In this document: positions 1 through 6,673 of the stretch, in pieces
How the letters are laid out: each line of letters begins with the position of its first letter
How positions within the stretch are numbered: position 1 is the first letter of the stretch
Origin: an uncultured Solirubrobacteraceae bacterium
GTDB taxonomy: Bacteria; Actinomycetota; Thermoleophilia; Solirubrobacterales; Solirubrobacteraceae
Direction: 5' to 3'
Assembly (NCBI GenBank): GCA_955652345.1
Contig: CATPBV010000261.1
Location: 1 to 7,794, forward strand
DNA: 7,794 bases
Position numbers and translations under genes: made by a program
Notes under the pieces: generated by a model
The model's database searches: none
Told to the model about the DNA's origin: nothing
What the model saw: only the letters and a program-made list of their open reading frames with translations

Positions 1-312
1 ACCGTGGGACTCGATCGGAAGACCGGTGTCGGCTACGCCGGCGGCTATGCGGGCGAGGGTGTGGCGGCGAGCAACCTTGCGGCGAGGACGATGCGCGATC
101 TGGTAGTGGGACGCGACAGCGAGCTCACGCGACTGCCGTGGGTGGGCACTCCGGCTCGCGCCTGGGAGCCCGAGCCGTTCCGCTTCCTGGGCGCTCGCAT
201 CATCTATTCGCTCTACAGGCTGGCCGATCGCAGCGAGCTCGCCCGCGATCGTCCGTCACCGCTCGCCCGGATCGCCGACCTCTTGTCCGGCCGCGGCAGG
301 CTTACCGCCTAG
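1..312 (+). CDS. FAD-dependent oxidoreductase, DAO family, C-terminal fragment
   Basis: The reading frame is open from the first base and ends at TAG 310-312, so the window holds only the last 103 residues. A GTG at position 4 is in frame but is almost certainly internal. The segment GYAGGYAGEGVAASNLAART resembles the C-terminal FAD-contacting glycine-rich stretch of D-amino-acid-oxidase-fold flavoproteins (DAO family; gamma-glutamylputrescine oxidase and glycine/sarcosine oxidase relatives), where it is followed by a helix and 'LPWV'. The tail (WEPEPFR..GARIIYSLYRLADR) also fits actinobacterial members of that group. Such enzymes oxidise amines or amino acids using FAD; the substrate cannot be named because the N-terminal Rossmann motif and substrate domain lie outside the window. 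The gene converges on the ATP-grasp gene, sharing the stop-codon bases. Confidence 0.85.
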   Translation, partial: TVGLDRKTGVGYAGGYAGEGVAASNLAARTMRDLVVGRDSELTRLPWVGTPARAWEPEPFRFLGARIIYSLYRLADRSELARDRPSPLARIADLLSGRGRLTA

Positions 313-1514
313 AACCCCCGCTTCACCGCTGCGTACGGCAGCAGGAGCAGCTCCGCCAGGCCCGGGAGCGGGTCCTCGAGACTGAACACCGACTCGGTGT
401 CGAAGCGCCGCAGCGTCCGCAGGTACTCCCGCACGTCGAGCCGCCCGCGGGCGAGCTCGAGCGCCGCGGTCGGCACGTCCGTGACGAGCCGGATCCAGGT
501 GACGCCATCCACCGCGGTCGCACCGTCGGGACCGGGCACGCCGACCTGATCGGCGTACAACGTAAACGGGAAGTCGACGCCGGCGCGCTGACCGAGGCTG
601 TGATAGCCCCAGGTCCGGGCATTTACGTCGAGCAGCTTGGTCTGGCCGTCGCGGCGATCGTGCTTGTATTCGAGCTCGACCAGCCCGTAGTAGCCGATCG
701 ACCGCAGGAACTGCTCCGACGGTTCGTCGAGCGCCGGGTCCGAGATCGTCTGAACGTATGTGCTCGCCCGCCCGAACTCGGGGGGATGCTGGCGCAGCCG
801 CCGCACCGCCATGCGCGCGAGGGGACGGCCATCCTTGAAGAAGGCGCAGTACGCGAGCTGGTCCTCGCCGGAGCCCGGGATGAGCTCCTGGACCATCACC
901 TCGCCGGCACCAACCAGCGCCATCGCCTCGCTGACGCGCGCCTTCAGCTCAGCGCGCGTGTCGGCCCGCCAAGCCTTGGCCTTGGTGGCGTAGAAGAAGT
1001 GCTCCTTGATCGCCGGCTTGATCACGAACGGCGGATCGCCGTCGATCGCGTCCGCCTCCTCCAGGCTCCGTAGCGTCCAAGTCCTCGGCACCGCAATCCC
1101 CAGCTCGGAGGCCCGCTCGTAGGTGTTGCGCTTGTCCCACGCCCACCTGATCACATCCCACTCAGGGGTCGGCACGCGGTAGCGATCCAGGAGCTCGACG
1201 CGACGCCGGGACAGGGCGGCGACGGTCTCCTCGCGGGTCGGGAAGACCACCCAGCCCTGCAGATCGTGGCGGTCCGCGAGCCCGAGCAGCGCAGCCACGG
1301 TCGCCTCCTCGGTCCGCAGGTCAGCGACGCGAACGTGGGCGCCAGTGAAACGCGACGCCCGGCTGACCGACAGCTCGTCGTCGAGCACGAGCACGTCGAC
1401 CCCCCGGCGGCCGAGGCTGCGCACGATCGCGAGCCCCTGGTAGTCGCCCCCGATGACGACAGCGCCGGGGGCGCTTCCGCGCCTGCGCAGTCGGCGTCGC
1501 CCGGCGGTGCTCAC
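309..1514 (-). CDS. ATP-grasp superfamily carboxylate-amine ligase (COG3919-like)
   Basis: A 401-residue cytosolic protein starting at GTG 1514-1512. Residues 19-45 form a pre-ATP-grasp Rossmann strand-loop-helix (VVIGGDYQGLAIVRSLGRRG then VDVLVLD). Residues 127-146 (WDKRNTYERASELGIAVPRT) are the 'K..t...l...G.p.P.t' segment that precedes the ATP-grasp fold. The phosphate-lysine strand is FVIKPA (163-168), the adenine-binding hinge is VQELIPG (208-214), and the Mg-binding residues are probably E282 (VELEYK) and D296/N298 in LLDVNART (294-301), with R300. Enzymes of this fold use ATP to make an acyl-phosphate from a carboxylate and join it to an amine or similar nucleophile; relatives include D-aspartate ligases. 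It is the last gene of the leftward operon, 16 nt after the flavoprotein stop with only a weak AGG upstream, so translation is probably coupled. The fold is clear; substrates are unknown. Confidence 0.93.
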   Translation of the reverse strand: MSTAGRRRLRRRGSAPGAVVIGGDYQGLAIVRSLGRRGVDVLVLDDELSVSRASRFTGAHVRVADLRTEEATVAALLGLADRHDLQGWVVFPTREETVAALSRRRVELLDRYRVPTPEWDVIRWAWDKRNTYERASELGIAVPRTWTLRSLEEADAIDGDPPFVIKPAIKEHFFYATKAKAWRADTRAELKARVSEAMALVGAGEVMVQELIPGSGEDQLAYCAFFKDGRPLARMAVRRLRQHPPEFGRASTYVQTISDPALDEPSEQFLRSIGYYGLVELEYKHDRRDGQTKLLDVNARTWGYHSLGQRAGVDFPFTLYADQVGVPGPDGATAVDGVTWIRLVTDVPTAALELARGRLDVREYLRTLRRFDTESVFSLEDPLPGLAELLLLPYAAVKRGF

Positions 1515-1530
1515 GAACGCCTGGCCGGAC

Positions 1531-2769
1531 TCAGGAGACGGCGGCCACCCGGCGCCGGCTGCCGACCGTGGCAGCGAGCGCGCGACCGGCGAACCAGCTC
1601 CCAGAGACGAATCGCATGATCGGCCCGAAGCTCCAGGCGGCGGGGGCGCCCGTCATGTGAAGGCCGGGAACAGAGCTCTCGAGGCCCCGCCCGAGGACCG
1701 GATAACCGCCGGCCCGCCGGACCTGACCAAGGAGCTCGCACGCGAGAAACGGGTAGCGAGCGATGTCCACCTCGTAGCCCGTGCCGAACATCAGATGGTC
1801 GACGGTGCGACAGCTGTCGTCGGACACCGAGACGACGAGCCCGTCCGCCTCGAGCCGAGCCTCAACCACCCGAACCCCGGTGCTGACCTTCACCTCGCCG
1901 AGGCGCACGCGCACGAAGTGCGAGCAGGCGGGGCGGATGCAGCGGGCGGCGATCCGGTCCTGGGCGCTCCGTGGCAGCAGGCCGAACAGCTCCGGCATGG
2001 ACACGAGCCGGCTGTACCAGAGCGGCCCCACGTCGGTGGGGGCGTAGACGATCGGGCCAAGCGCCCCGAGGCGGTGGATCACCGCGTGACCCCGGAGCCA
2101 CGCCACTCGCGGGGCTCGAACCAGCACCTCGACACTCGCCGCTCCGCGCTCGGTCATGAGCGCCGCGCACTCGAGCGCGCTCTGGCCGCCCCCTACGACC
2201 AGCACTCGGCGTCCGCGGAACTTGGCCAAGTCGCGATGGTGGCCGGTGTGGGAGACGCGGCTGACCGGGAGATCCTCGAATCCGGCCGGCCAGTTGGCGA
2301 ACGGCGCGATGCCCGCAGCGACGACGACTCGCCGGGCGGTCAGCCAGTTGCCGTCCTCGCATTGCAGCGAGAACCCACCAGTCGCTCGCTCGACGCGAGC
2401 GACCATGCGCGTATCGACGTCCGGGACCGCACTGCGCTGCACCCAAGCTGCGTACTCCCTGAAGTTCTCGAGCGGCACCGGATGCTCGATAGGCTGCCCG
2501 GTCTCCTTGCGGTGTGCCGCCAGCGAGTATGGTCCGGCTGCCTCGATCATGTTCGTAGCGCGCAGGTTTGAGCGGAGCTTCATGCCCTCCGGCATCGCCC
2601 GCCAGAACGACATCGGCTCGCCGAACACGTGCGCGCTCACGCCCGCACGGCGCAGATGCACCGCGGCGGCGAGACCGTGGGGCCCCGCGCCGAGCACCGC
2701 CACCTCGAGATCTGGCCTCACGGCCCTTCGAGGTGCCTCAGCGACGGCCGCGCACCCGCTCAGCTCCAT
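1531..2769 (-). CDS. FAD/NAD(P)-binding oxidoreductase, flavin-monooxygenase/Pyr_redox_3 type
   Basis: A 412-residue protein with two dinucleotide-binding motifs. The first, GAGPHG (27-32) after strand LEVAVL, should bind FAD. The second, GGGQSALE (193-200) after RRVLVV, should bind NAD(P)H. A further strand FGTGYEVD (328-335) is the 'ATG'-type motif typical of flavin N-hydroxylases and FMO-like enzymes, and GLHMTGA (369-375) is the C-terminal FAD-contacting strand. The segment FWRAMPEGMKLRS (55-67) is typical of Pyr_redox_3 proteins related to lysine/ornithine N-monooxygenases. A reductase or monooxygenase reaction using NAD(P)H is therefore likely, but the substrate is unknown. The ATG at 2769 overlaps the deacetylase 3' end by 10 nt and has no clear Shine-Dalgarno, suggesting translational coupling. 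GTG codons at 2721 (codon 17) and slightly beyond are alternative starts that keep the first Rossmann motif intact. Confidence 0.93.
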   Translation of the reverse strand: MELSGCAAVAEAPRRAVRPDLEVAVLGAGPHGLAAAVHLRRAGVSAHVFGEPMSFWRAMPEGMKLRSNLRATNMIEAAGPYSLAAHRKETGQPIEHPVPLENFREYAAWVQRSAVPDVDTRMVARVERATGGFSLQCEDGNWLTARRVVVAAGIAPFANWPAGFEDLPVSRVSHTGHHRDLAKFRGRRVLVVGGGQSALECAALMTERGAASVEVLVRAPRVAWLRGHAVIHRLGALGPIVYAPTDVGPLWYSRLVSMPELFGLLPRSAQDRIAARCIRPACSHFVRVRLGEVKVSTGVRVVEARLEADGLVVSVSDDSCRTVDHLMFGTGYEVDIARYPFLACELLGQVRRAGGYPVLGRGLESSVPGLHMTGAPAAWSFGPIMRFVSGSWFAGRALAATVGSRRRVAAVS

Positions 2770-4268
2770 GGCGCTTCGGTCGCGAAGTCGACACGCGCCT
2801 CAGGCGCAGCCGGCCCAATGACCCGCCACTCCCCGTCGGTTCGCTCGATCTGGGACGCAGCGCGCCGCCTCCACCACGAGCTGACGTCGCGCGGGAGCGC
2901 CTTCCATGCCCGCGGTTCGTCCGCATAGCGACGCACGAACCGCTCGTATGAGACCAGGATCCGCTCGTCGACGAAGTAGTCGGGATGAGTCACGATCAAG
3001 GCCATTCCGCCCCGCTCGCGGAGGAACTCGGCTTTCTCGATCCACATCCGCTCATCCTTCTCATCCAGGATCACGAACAGGTTGTGGTCGTGGGGCATCG
3101 TGATCGGGAGCTCGACCATTCCCTGGTTGAAGAACGGAAGCCAGGTGCAGCAACCGCCGCTCTGGGGCTCGTAGGGGTCGGTGTCAGGATACGAAGAGTC
3201 GTAGTCAAACCCAAGCAACGGCATCCAGTCCCAGTTGCGATGGGAGGCGGGCGAGCGGAACCCGACCGCGTTCCACCGTCGGGCGGCCTCGTGCATCCCC
3301 GGGAGCCGCTTGTGCAAACGCGACAGCGAGACCAGGTCGCGCCCGTCGTGGCGGAGGCCGTGCACGCCGATCTCGAATCCGTCGTCGCGCAGATTGCGCA
3401 CCAGACTCTCCCCGACCTCGTACCGGCGGGGCACGAAGTTCCACGAGGAGCGGAGGCCGAGCGCGCGCTCGAGCTCGAGGATAGGCCGCATTCCCTCGAG
3501 CCCCTCTGCCGTCTCGACGTCATGAGTCAGCACGAGCGCCCAATCGTGGCCGTCGGGCCAGGGCGCGATGAACGGGACCGGCTCGCCCGCGACCCTGGCG
3601 AGCAGGCCGAGGAACAGGTCGAAGAAGTCGTGCAGCGCAGTCTCGGCCGGCCACCTCGGGAACGCGATCCGTTCCTGGACGCGTGAGTACCGCCGGCGAA
3701 GCCAGATCTGCGCGCCGCGCGGCAACAGCCGGCGCACGCGGTAGTAGCCCCGGACGAGCGCCTTGTGAAACTCGCCGCGGCCGCCCCCTCCGATCAAGTC
3801 GACGTAGCGCTCGCTCCAGTAGCTGTGGCAGACCTCGTCCGGATCGAACGGCAGGAACACGCTGCCGTCGCGCGCCTGCCAGATCGAGCCACGCGCCTCG
3901 CCGTCTGGGCCCCGCACGTCGGTGATCGGCGTCCAGCCTCGGTTCTCGCCGGCGAGCAGCTCCTCCGCCCGCGAGTTGGCGATCACCGTCGCGAACACTG
4001 GGATCCGGCCGCTCGGACCCGCCGCGATGATGGCCGGCGCGGGCTGTTCAGGCAGCGACCGCGGCCACAGCAGCTCGGCTCCCCGCGGGGAGGTGATACT
4101 CGCGAGCGCTCCTCTCTCGGGCTCGCCTGTCACTCGGTAGGGAATCCGGAAATGATCGACGATCCGAACGGCGCGGGACGCGTCGAACATTGCGGAGCGA
4201 GTTACGTGCAGGCCGTCGGCATCCGCCGCGTCGGGCACAATCGCACTGGTCTGCCCGACGACATGCAC
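2760..4268 (-). CDS. Polysaccharide deacetylase (NodB-fold) family protein with unrecognised N-terminal half
   Basis: First gene of the leftward operon, 502 residues from GTG 4268-4266. The C-terminal half carries the carbohydrate esterase family 4 signature: LTHDVE (247-252, motif 1, D250 likely metal ligand), HGLRH (303-307, motif 2, H303 and H307 likely metal ligands), FRSP (337-340, motif 3), YDSSYPD (356-362, motif 4) and VTHPDY (426-431, motif 5 with H428). Such enzymes are usually Zn-dependent hydrolases of N-acetyl groups on sugars, though some cleave other amides. Residues 1 to about 235 match no family I recognise; within them FLPFDPDEV and SYWSERY look like conserved local motifs. 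There is no signal peptide or membrane segment, so it should act in the cytoplasm, unlike many wall-acting deacetylases. An ATG at 4313 would add 15 residues, but GTG 4268 has an excellent Shine-Dalgarno. The 3' end overlaps the flavoprotein gene by 10 nt. Confidence 0.9.
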   Translation of the reverse strand: MHVVGQTSAIVPDAADADGLHVTRSAMFDASRAVRIVDHFRIPYRVTGEPERGALASITSPRGAELLWPRSLPEQPAPAIIAAGPSGRIPVFATVIANSRAEELLAGENRGWTPITDVRGPDGEARGSIWQARDGSVFLPFDPDEVCHSYWSERYVDLIGGGGRGEFHKALVRGYYRVRRLLPRGAQIWLRRRYSRVQERIAFPRWPAETALHDFFDLFLGLLARVAGEPVPFIAPWPDGHDWALVLTHDVETAEGLEGMRPILELERALGLRSSWNFVPRRYEVGESLVRNLRDDGFEIGVHGLRHDGRDLVSLSRLHKRLPGMHEAARRWNAVGFRSPASHRNWDWMPLLGFDYDSSYPDTDPYEPQSGGCCTWLPFFNQGMVELPITMPHDHNLFVILDEKDERMWIEKAEFLRERGGMALIVTHPDYFVDERILVSYERFVRRYADEPRAWKALPRDVSSWWRRRAASQIERTDGEWRVIGPAAPEARVDFATEAPWS

Positions 4269-4274
4269 AATGCC

Positions 4275-4280
4275 CCTCCC
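4275..4280 (-). promoter_or_regulatory. Strong Shine-Dalgarno deciding the deacetylase start
   Basis: On the minus strand the sequence GGGAGGGGCATT runs directly into GTG 4268-4266. GGAGG (4279-4275) sits 6 nt from that GTG, which is optimal, whereas the upstream in-frame ATG at 4313-4311 has no purine-rich element before it. It is the clearest ribosome binding site I found in the window and supports the shorter 502-residue product. Confidence 0.8.
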
Positions 4281-4328
4281 TGCTAGACGTGATTGGTCAA
4301 CCAAACGGCGCATGGCCGCTTCCCCTAC

Positions 4329-4342
4329 CCGGTCGCGACCGG
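4329..4342. repeat. Perfect 14-bp palindrome, candidate operator
   Basis: CCGGTCGCGACCGG reads identically on both strands and is followed at once by GGATCC, another palindrome. It lies about 60 bp upstream of the deacetylase start codon, inside the divergent control region, which is a sensible place for a dimeric repressor or activator. The all-GC-rich composition raises the odds of chance occurrence, and no regulator gene is present in the window to pair it with. Confidence 0.4.
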
Positions 4343-4484
4343 ATCCAAGAATACCGCAGATTTGAGAGCTGTTGCGATGGCGGAGCGGAGCGCAACTTGC
4401 CGGATTTCGGCGAGTAGATCGACATCGTTCGGTGAGACGAGGCGATCGCTAAAGGACCCCGCATCGCTTGTCGATGCAGTACCC

Positions 4485-4533
4485 CGCGGCACCACGACTC
4501 AGATGGGGGCGCACGAGACCCCGTGGTGCCGCG
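4485..4533 (+). promoter_or_regulatory. Strong hairpin in the leader of the acyl-CoA synthetase gene
   Basis: The arms CGCGGCACCACG (4485-4496) and CGTGGTGCCGCG (4522-4533) are perfect 12-bp complements separated by 25 nt, and a weak pyrimidine run (ATCTTTCTCT, 4534-4543) follows on the plus strand. A smaller hairpin, GCATCG-CTTGT-CGATGC, lies just upstream at 4461-4477. Both lie upstream of the chosen GTG start at 4573, so they would fold in the 5' untranslated RNA. The arrangement resembles an attenuator or structured leader, but it matches no riboswitch class I recognise. It could also be a DNA-level protein site. Confidence 0.5.
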
Positions 4534-4572
4534 ATCTTTCTCTGCCCAGGAAGCTTGTGGGAAGATGGCCGG

Positions 4573-6345
4573 GTGAGGGCGATCGCCTCGACCGTGGCCC
4601 GGCTGCCCGCGACCGCCGCCGACAGGTTTGGCTCCGAAGTGGCCGCGCGCTACAAGCTCGACGGTGAGTGGCGAGAGGTCACCTACTCGGACACCGCTAC
4701 CGCAATCGCAGAGATCGCCGCCGGCCTGATCGAGTTCGGGGTGCGGCCCGGCGATCGGATCAGCATCCTCGCCGACACCCGCCTCGAGTGGACGCTCACC
4801 AGCTACGCGATCTCGTCCGCGGGTGCGGTGGTCGTCCCGATCTACCCCACCAGCTCCCCGCAGGAGTGCCGGTGGGTGCTGTCGGACTCCGGAGCGCGGA
4901 TGGTGGTGTGCGAGAACGAGGCCCAGCGCCGGAAGATCGAGGAGGTGAGCGAAGATCTCCCGGAGCTCGAGCACGTGATCGGCATCGAGAAAGACGGCGG
5001 CGAGCCGACCCTCGAGGAGCTGCGCGCTCGGGGGAAGGAGCGCGGCACCGCGGCCGTCGCCGAGCGGAGCGCGGCGGTGGCCGCGGAGGAGCCCTACACG
5101 ATCATCTATACGTCGGGCACCACGGGCCCTCCCAAGGGCGTGGTGCTGACGCACGCGAACGCGATGTCGGTGTGCGCGATGGTGCAGGAGCTCGCGATCA
5201 TCAAGCCCGGAGAGAAGACCTACCTGTACCTCCCGCTCGCCCATGCGTTCGCGCTGAGCGCCCAGTTGGCGTCCTACGGCGAGGGAACGGCGCTCATCTA
5301 CTACGGGGGCGACAGCAAGCAGATCATCCCCGAGATCATCGAGACCCAGCCCACGTACCTGCCGTCCGTGCCCCGGGTATTCGAGAAGCTCTACGCGATG
5401 GGCGAGGCGGCGGTCGAGGAGGCGGGAGCCGAGGAGCGTGAGCGATTGCGCCGAGCGGTGGCCCTCGGCGTCGAGGTCCGTAGCCGTCGCCAGCGGGGCG
5501 AGGCTGTCCCGGAGGAGCTCGAGCGCGCCTTTGAGGAGGCTGACGCGGCCATCTTCGCGCGCGTCCGCCAGCTGTTCGGGGGTCAAGTCCGCCAGGCGAT
5601 CAGTGGCGCCGCGCCAATCGCACCCGAGATCCTCGAGTTCTTCTACGCGGCCGGAGTGCCGGTGCTCGAGGGTTGGGGAATGACCGAGACGACCGCGGTC
5701 GGCACGGTGGCGACGCTCGAGCACTTCAAGTTCGGGACGGTCGGGCGCCCGCTGCCGGGGATCGAGATCCGCATCGCCCCGGAGGATGGCGAGATCCTGG
5801 TTCGCGGCCCCAACATCTTCAAGGAGTACTGGCGAAACCCCGAGGCGACCGCGGCGACGCTGATCGATGGCTGGCTGCACACCGGGGACATCGGAGAGCT
5901 GGACGACGAGGGCTACCTGCGGATCACCGGCCGCAAGAAGGACATCATCATCACAGCGGGTGGCAAGAACTTGACGCCGGCAAACCTCGAGAACGACCTC
6001 AAGCAATCGCGGTACATCTCCCAGGCGGTCATGTACGGAGACCGGCGCCCCTATCCGGTCGCGCTGATCACGCTCGACCCCGACGAGATCCTGCCCTGGG
6101 CGGCGATCCAGGGGCTCCCCGCCGACGTCGGCTCGCTGGCGCGGCACGCAGCTGTCAACGAGCTGGTCCAGCGCGAGCTCGATCGCGCCAACTCGAACTA
6201 CGCCCAGGTCGAGCAGATCAAGAAGTTCGCGATTCTCGACCACGACCTGTCCATTGACGGTGGGGAGCTCACGCCGACGCTGAAGGTCAAGCGCCCGGTG
6301 ATCCACGACCGCTACGCGGACGTGTTCGACTCGCTGTACAGCTGA
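4573..6345 (+). CDS. AMP-forming long-chain acyl-CoA synthetase (FadD15-like)
   Basis: A 590-residue adenylate-forming (ANL superfamily) enzyme that activates a fatty acid with ATP to an acyl-AMP and transfers it to coenzyme A. Motifs run in order: the phosphate loop YTSGTTGPPKG (179-189), the substrate/adenine motif GWGMTETT (367-374), HTGD (436-439) binding the ribose, GRKKDIIITAGGKN (453-466) at the hinge between N- and C-domains, and the C-terminal lysine motif LTPTLKVKR (566-574), where K571 is the probable catalytic lysine. Length and motif wording fit bacterial long-chain ligases of the FadD15 type; chain length cannot be read. The GTG at 4573 is preferred because GGAAG (4560-4564) lies 8 nt upstream and the longer TTG-initiated frame from 4468 would run through a strong hairpin and adds residues unlike the family. 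GTG 4594 is a further option. It probably shares a transcript with the cytochrome 5 nt downstream. Confidence 0.96.
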   Translation: MRAIASTVARLPATAADRFGSEVAARYKLDGEWREVTYSDTATAIAEIAAGLIEFGVRPGDRISILADTRLEWTLTSYAISSAGAVVVPIYPTSSPQECRWVLSDSGARMVVCENEAQRRKIEEVSEDLPELEHVIGIEKDGGEPTLEELRARGKERGTAAVAERSAAVAAEEPYTIIYTSGTTGPPKGVVLTHANAMSVCAMVQELAIIKPGEKTYLYLPLAHAFALSAQLASYGEGTALIYYGGDSKQIIPEIIETQPTYLPSVPRVFEKLYAMGEAAVEEAGAEERERLRRAVALGVEVRSRRQRGEAVPEELERAFEEADAAIFARVRQLFGGQVRQAISGAAPIAPEILEFFYAAGVPVLEGWGMTETTAVGTVATLEHFKFGTVGRPLPGIEIRIAPEDGEILVRGPNIFKEYWRNPEATAATLIDGWLHTGDIGELDDEGYLRITGRKKDIIITAGGKNLTPANLENDLKQSRYISQAVMYGDRRPYPVALITLDPDEILPWAAIQGLPADVGSLARHAAVNELVQRELDRANSNYAQVEQIKKFAILDHDLSIDGGELTPTLKVKRPVIHDRYADVFDSLYS

Positions 6346-6350
6346 TCAGC

Positions 6351-6671
6351 TTGCGGGGCTCGGGGTCGCCGCCGTGGGCTACGTTGGCCGCAGTGCTGTG
6401 GGCATCGCTCGCGGTCGCGGCGTGTAGCAGCCACCACTCCGCGAGGAAGCCTGTCAGCGGTGCTGCCGTGTTCGCAGCGCAGTGCAGCGGCTGCCATTCG
6501 TTGATTGGAAACGAGTCCCTGCGCCGCCAGGGAGGCGACCTGGTGCACTTCAGGATGACCGCCTCACAGCTGCTCCAGTTCGCTCGCGAGATGCCCACTC
6601 GCCGGGTGCTCAGCAACCTGGAACTGGCGGCGGTCGTGGCGTACGTGCACGCGGCGCAGGGCAATCGCTAG
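6351..6671 (+). CDS. Small lipoprotein c-type cytochrome, single haem
   Basis: A 106-residue protein starting at TTG 6351. Residues 1-24 form a short signal peptide (one Arg at 2, hydrophobic core 10-24) ending in a lipobox, LAVAAC, with C25 as the predicted lipidated residue. The mature part has one haem-attachment motif, CSGCH (45-49), then EMPTR (80-84), whose M81 is the likely sixth haem ligand, and a C-terminal helix (LSNLELAAVVAYVHAAQ, 87-103) typical of class I cytochromes c. It should sit on the outer face of the membrane and carry single electrons. It starts 5 nt after the acyl-CoA synthetase stop with no clear Shine-Dalgarno, so translation is probably coupled. The start is less sure than the identity; no in-frame ATG or GTG gives a better signal peptide. 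Confidence 0.85.
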   Translation: MRGSGSPPWATLAAVLWASLAVAACSSHHSARKPVSGAAVFAAQCSGCHSLIGNESLRRQGGDLVHFRMTASQLLQFAREMPTRRVLSNLELAAVVAYVHAAQGNR

Positions 6672-6673
6672 TC

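Larger units (their letters stand above)
4269..4572. promoter_or_regulatory. Divergent intergenic control region with several inverted repeats
   Basis: This 304-bp stretch separates the start of the leftward deacetylase operon from the start of the rightward acyl-CoA synthetase gene, so it must hold both promoters. Open frames here are extensions or shadows of the flanking genes with no protein-family likeness. Inverted repeats are frequent: TTGGT/ACCAA around 4294-4305, CCGGTCGCGACCGG at 4329-4342, GTTGCG/CGCAAC at 4371-4376 and 4391-4396, GCATCG/CGATGC at 4461-4477, and a 12-bp-armed hairpin at 4485-4533. TATTCT, read on the minus strand around 4347-4352, could be a -10 element for the leftward operon, but I see no matching -35. 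No convincing rightward promoter could be assigned by eye. Confidence 0.6.

Noticed and set aside
138..1073. 311-codon plus-strand frame antisense to the ATP-grasp gene
   Set aside because: Low-complexity Arg/Glu/Pro-rich translation with no motif; the minus-strand frame has a full ATP-grasp signature.
1453..2571. 372-codon plus-strand frame antisense to the flavoprotein gene
   Set aside because: No recognisable motif; the opposite strand carries two Rossmann motifs and conserved FAD strands.
2985..3686. 233-codon plus-strand frame antisense to the deacetylase domain
   Set aside because: Composition-driven shadow; all deacetylase motifs lie on the minus strand.
4468..4572. TTG-initiated 35-residue N-terminal extension of the acyl-CoA synthetase
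   Set aside because: It runs through a perfect 12-bp-armed hairpin, has no ribosome binding site and does not look like the family's N-terminus; GTG 4573 is better placed.
4400..4572. Possible tRNA or known riboswitch in the leader
   Set aside because: The arms do not form a cloverleaf with a TTC-type arm or acceptor stem, and no conserved riboswitch core is visible.
4442..4586. Two GCGATCGC octamers (4442-4449 and 4579-4586), reminiscent of highly iterated palindromes
   Set aside because: Only two copies, one inside coding sequence; expected by chance in GC-rich DNA and not evidence for cyanobacterial origin.
4297..6306. 669-codon open frame on the minus strand across the acyl-CoA synthetase gene
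   Set aside because: The plus strand encodes all core motifs of an adenylate-forming enzyme here. The minus translation is Arg/Leu/Asp/Val-rich with no family motif, a usual shadow of a GC-rich gene.
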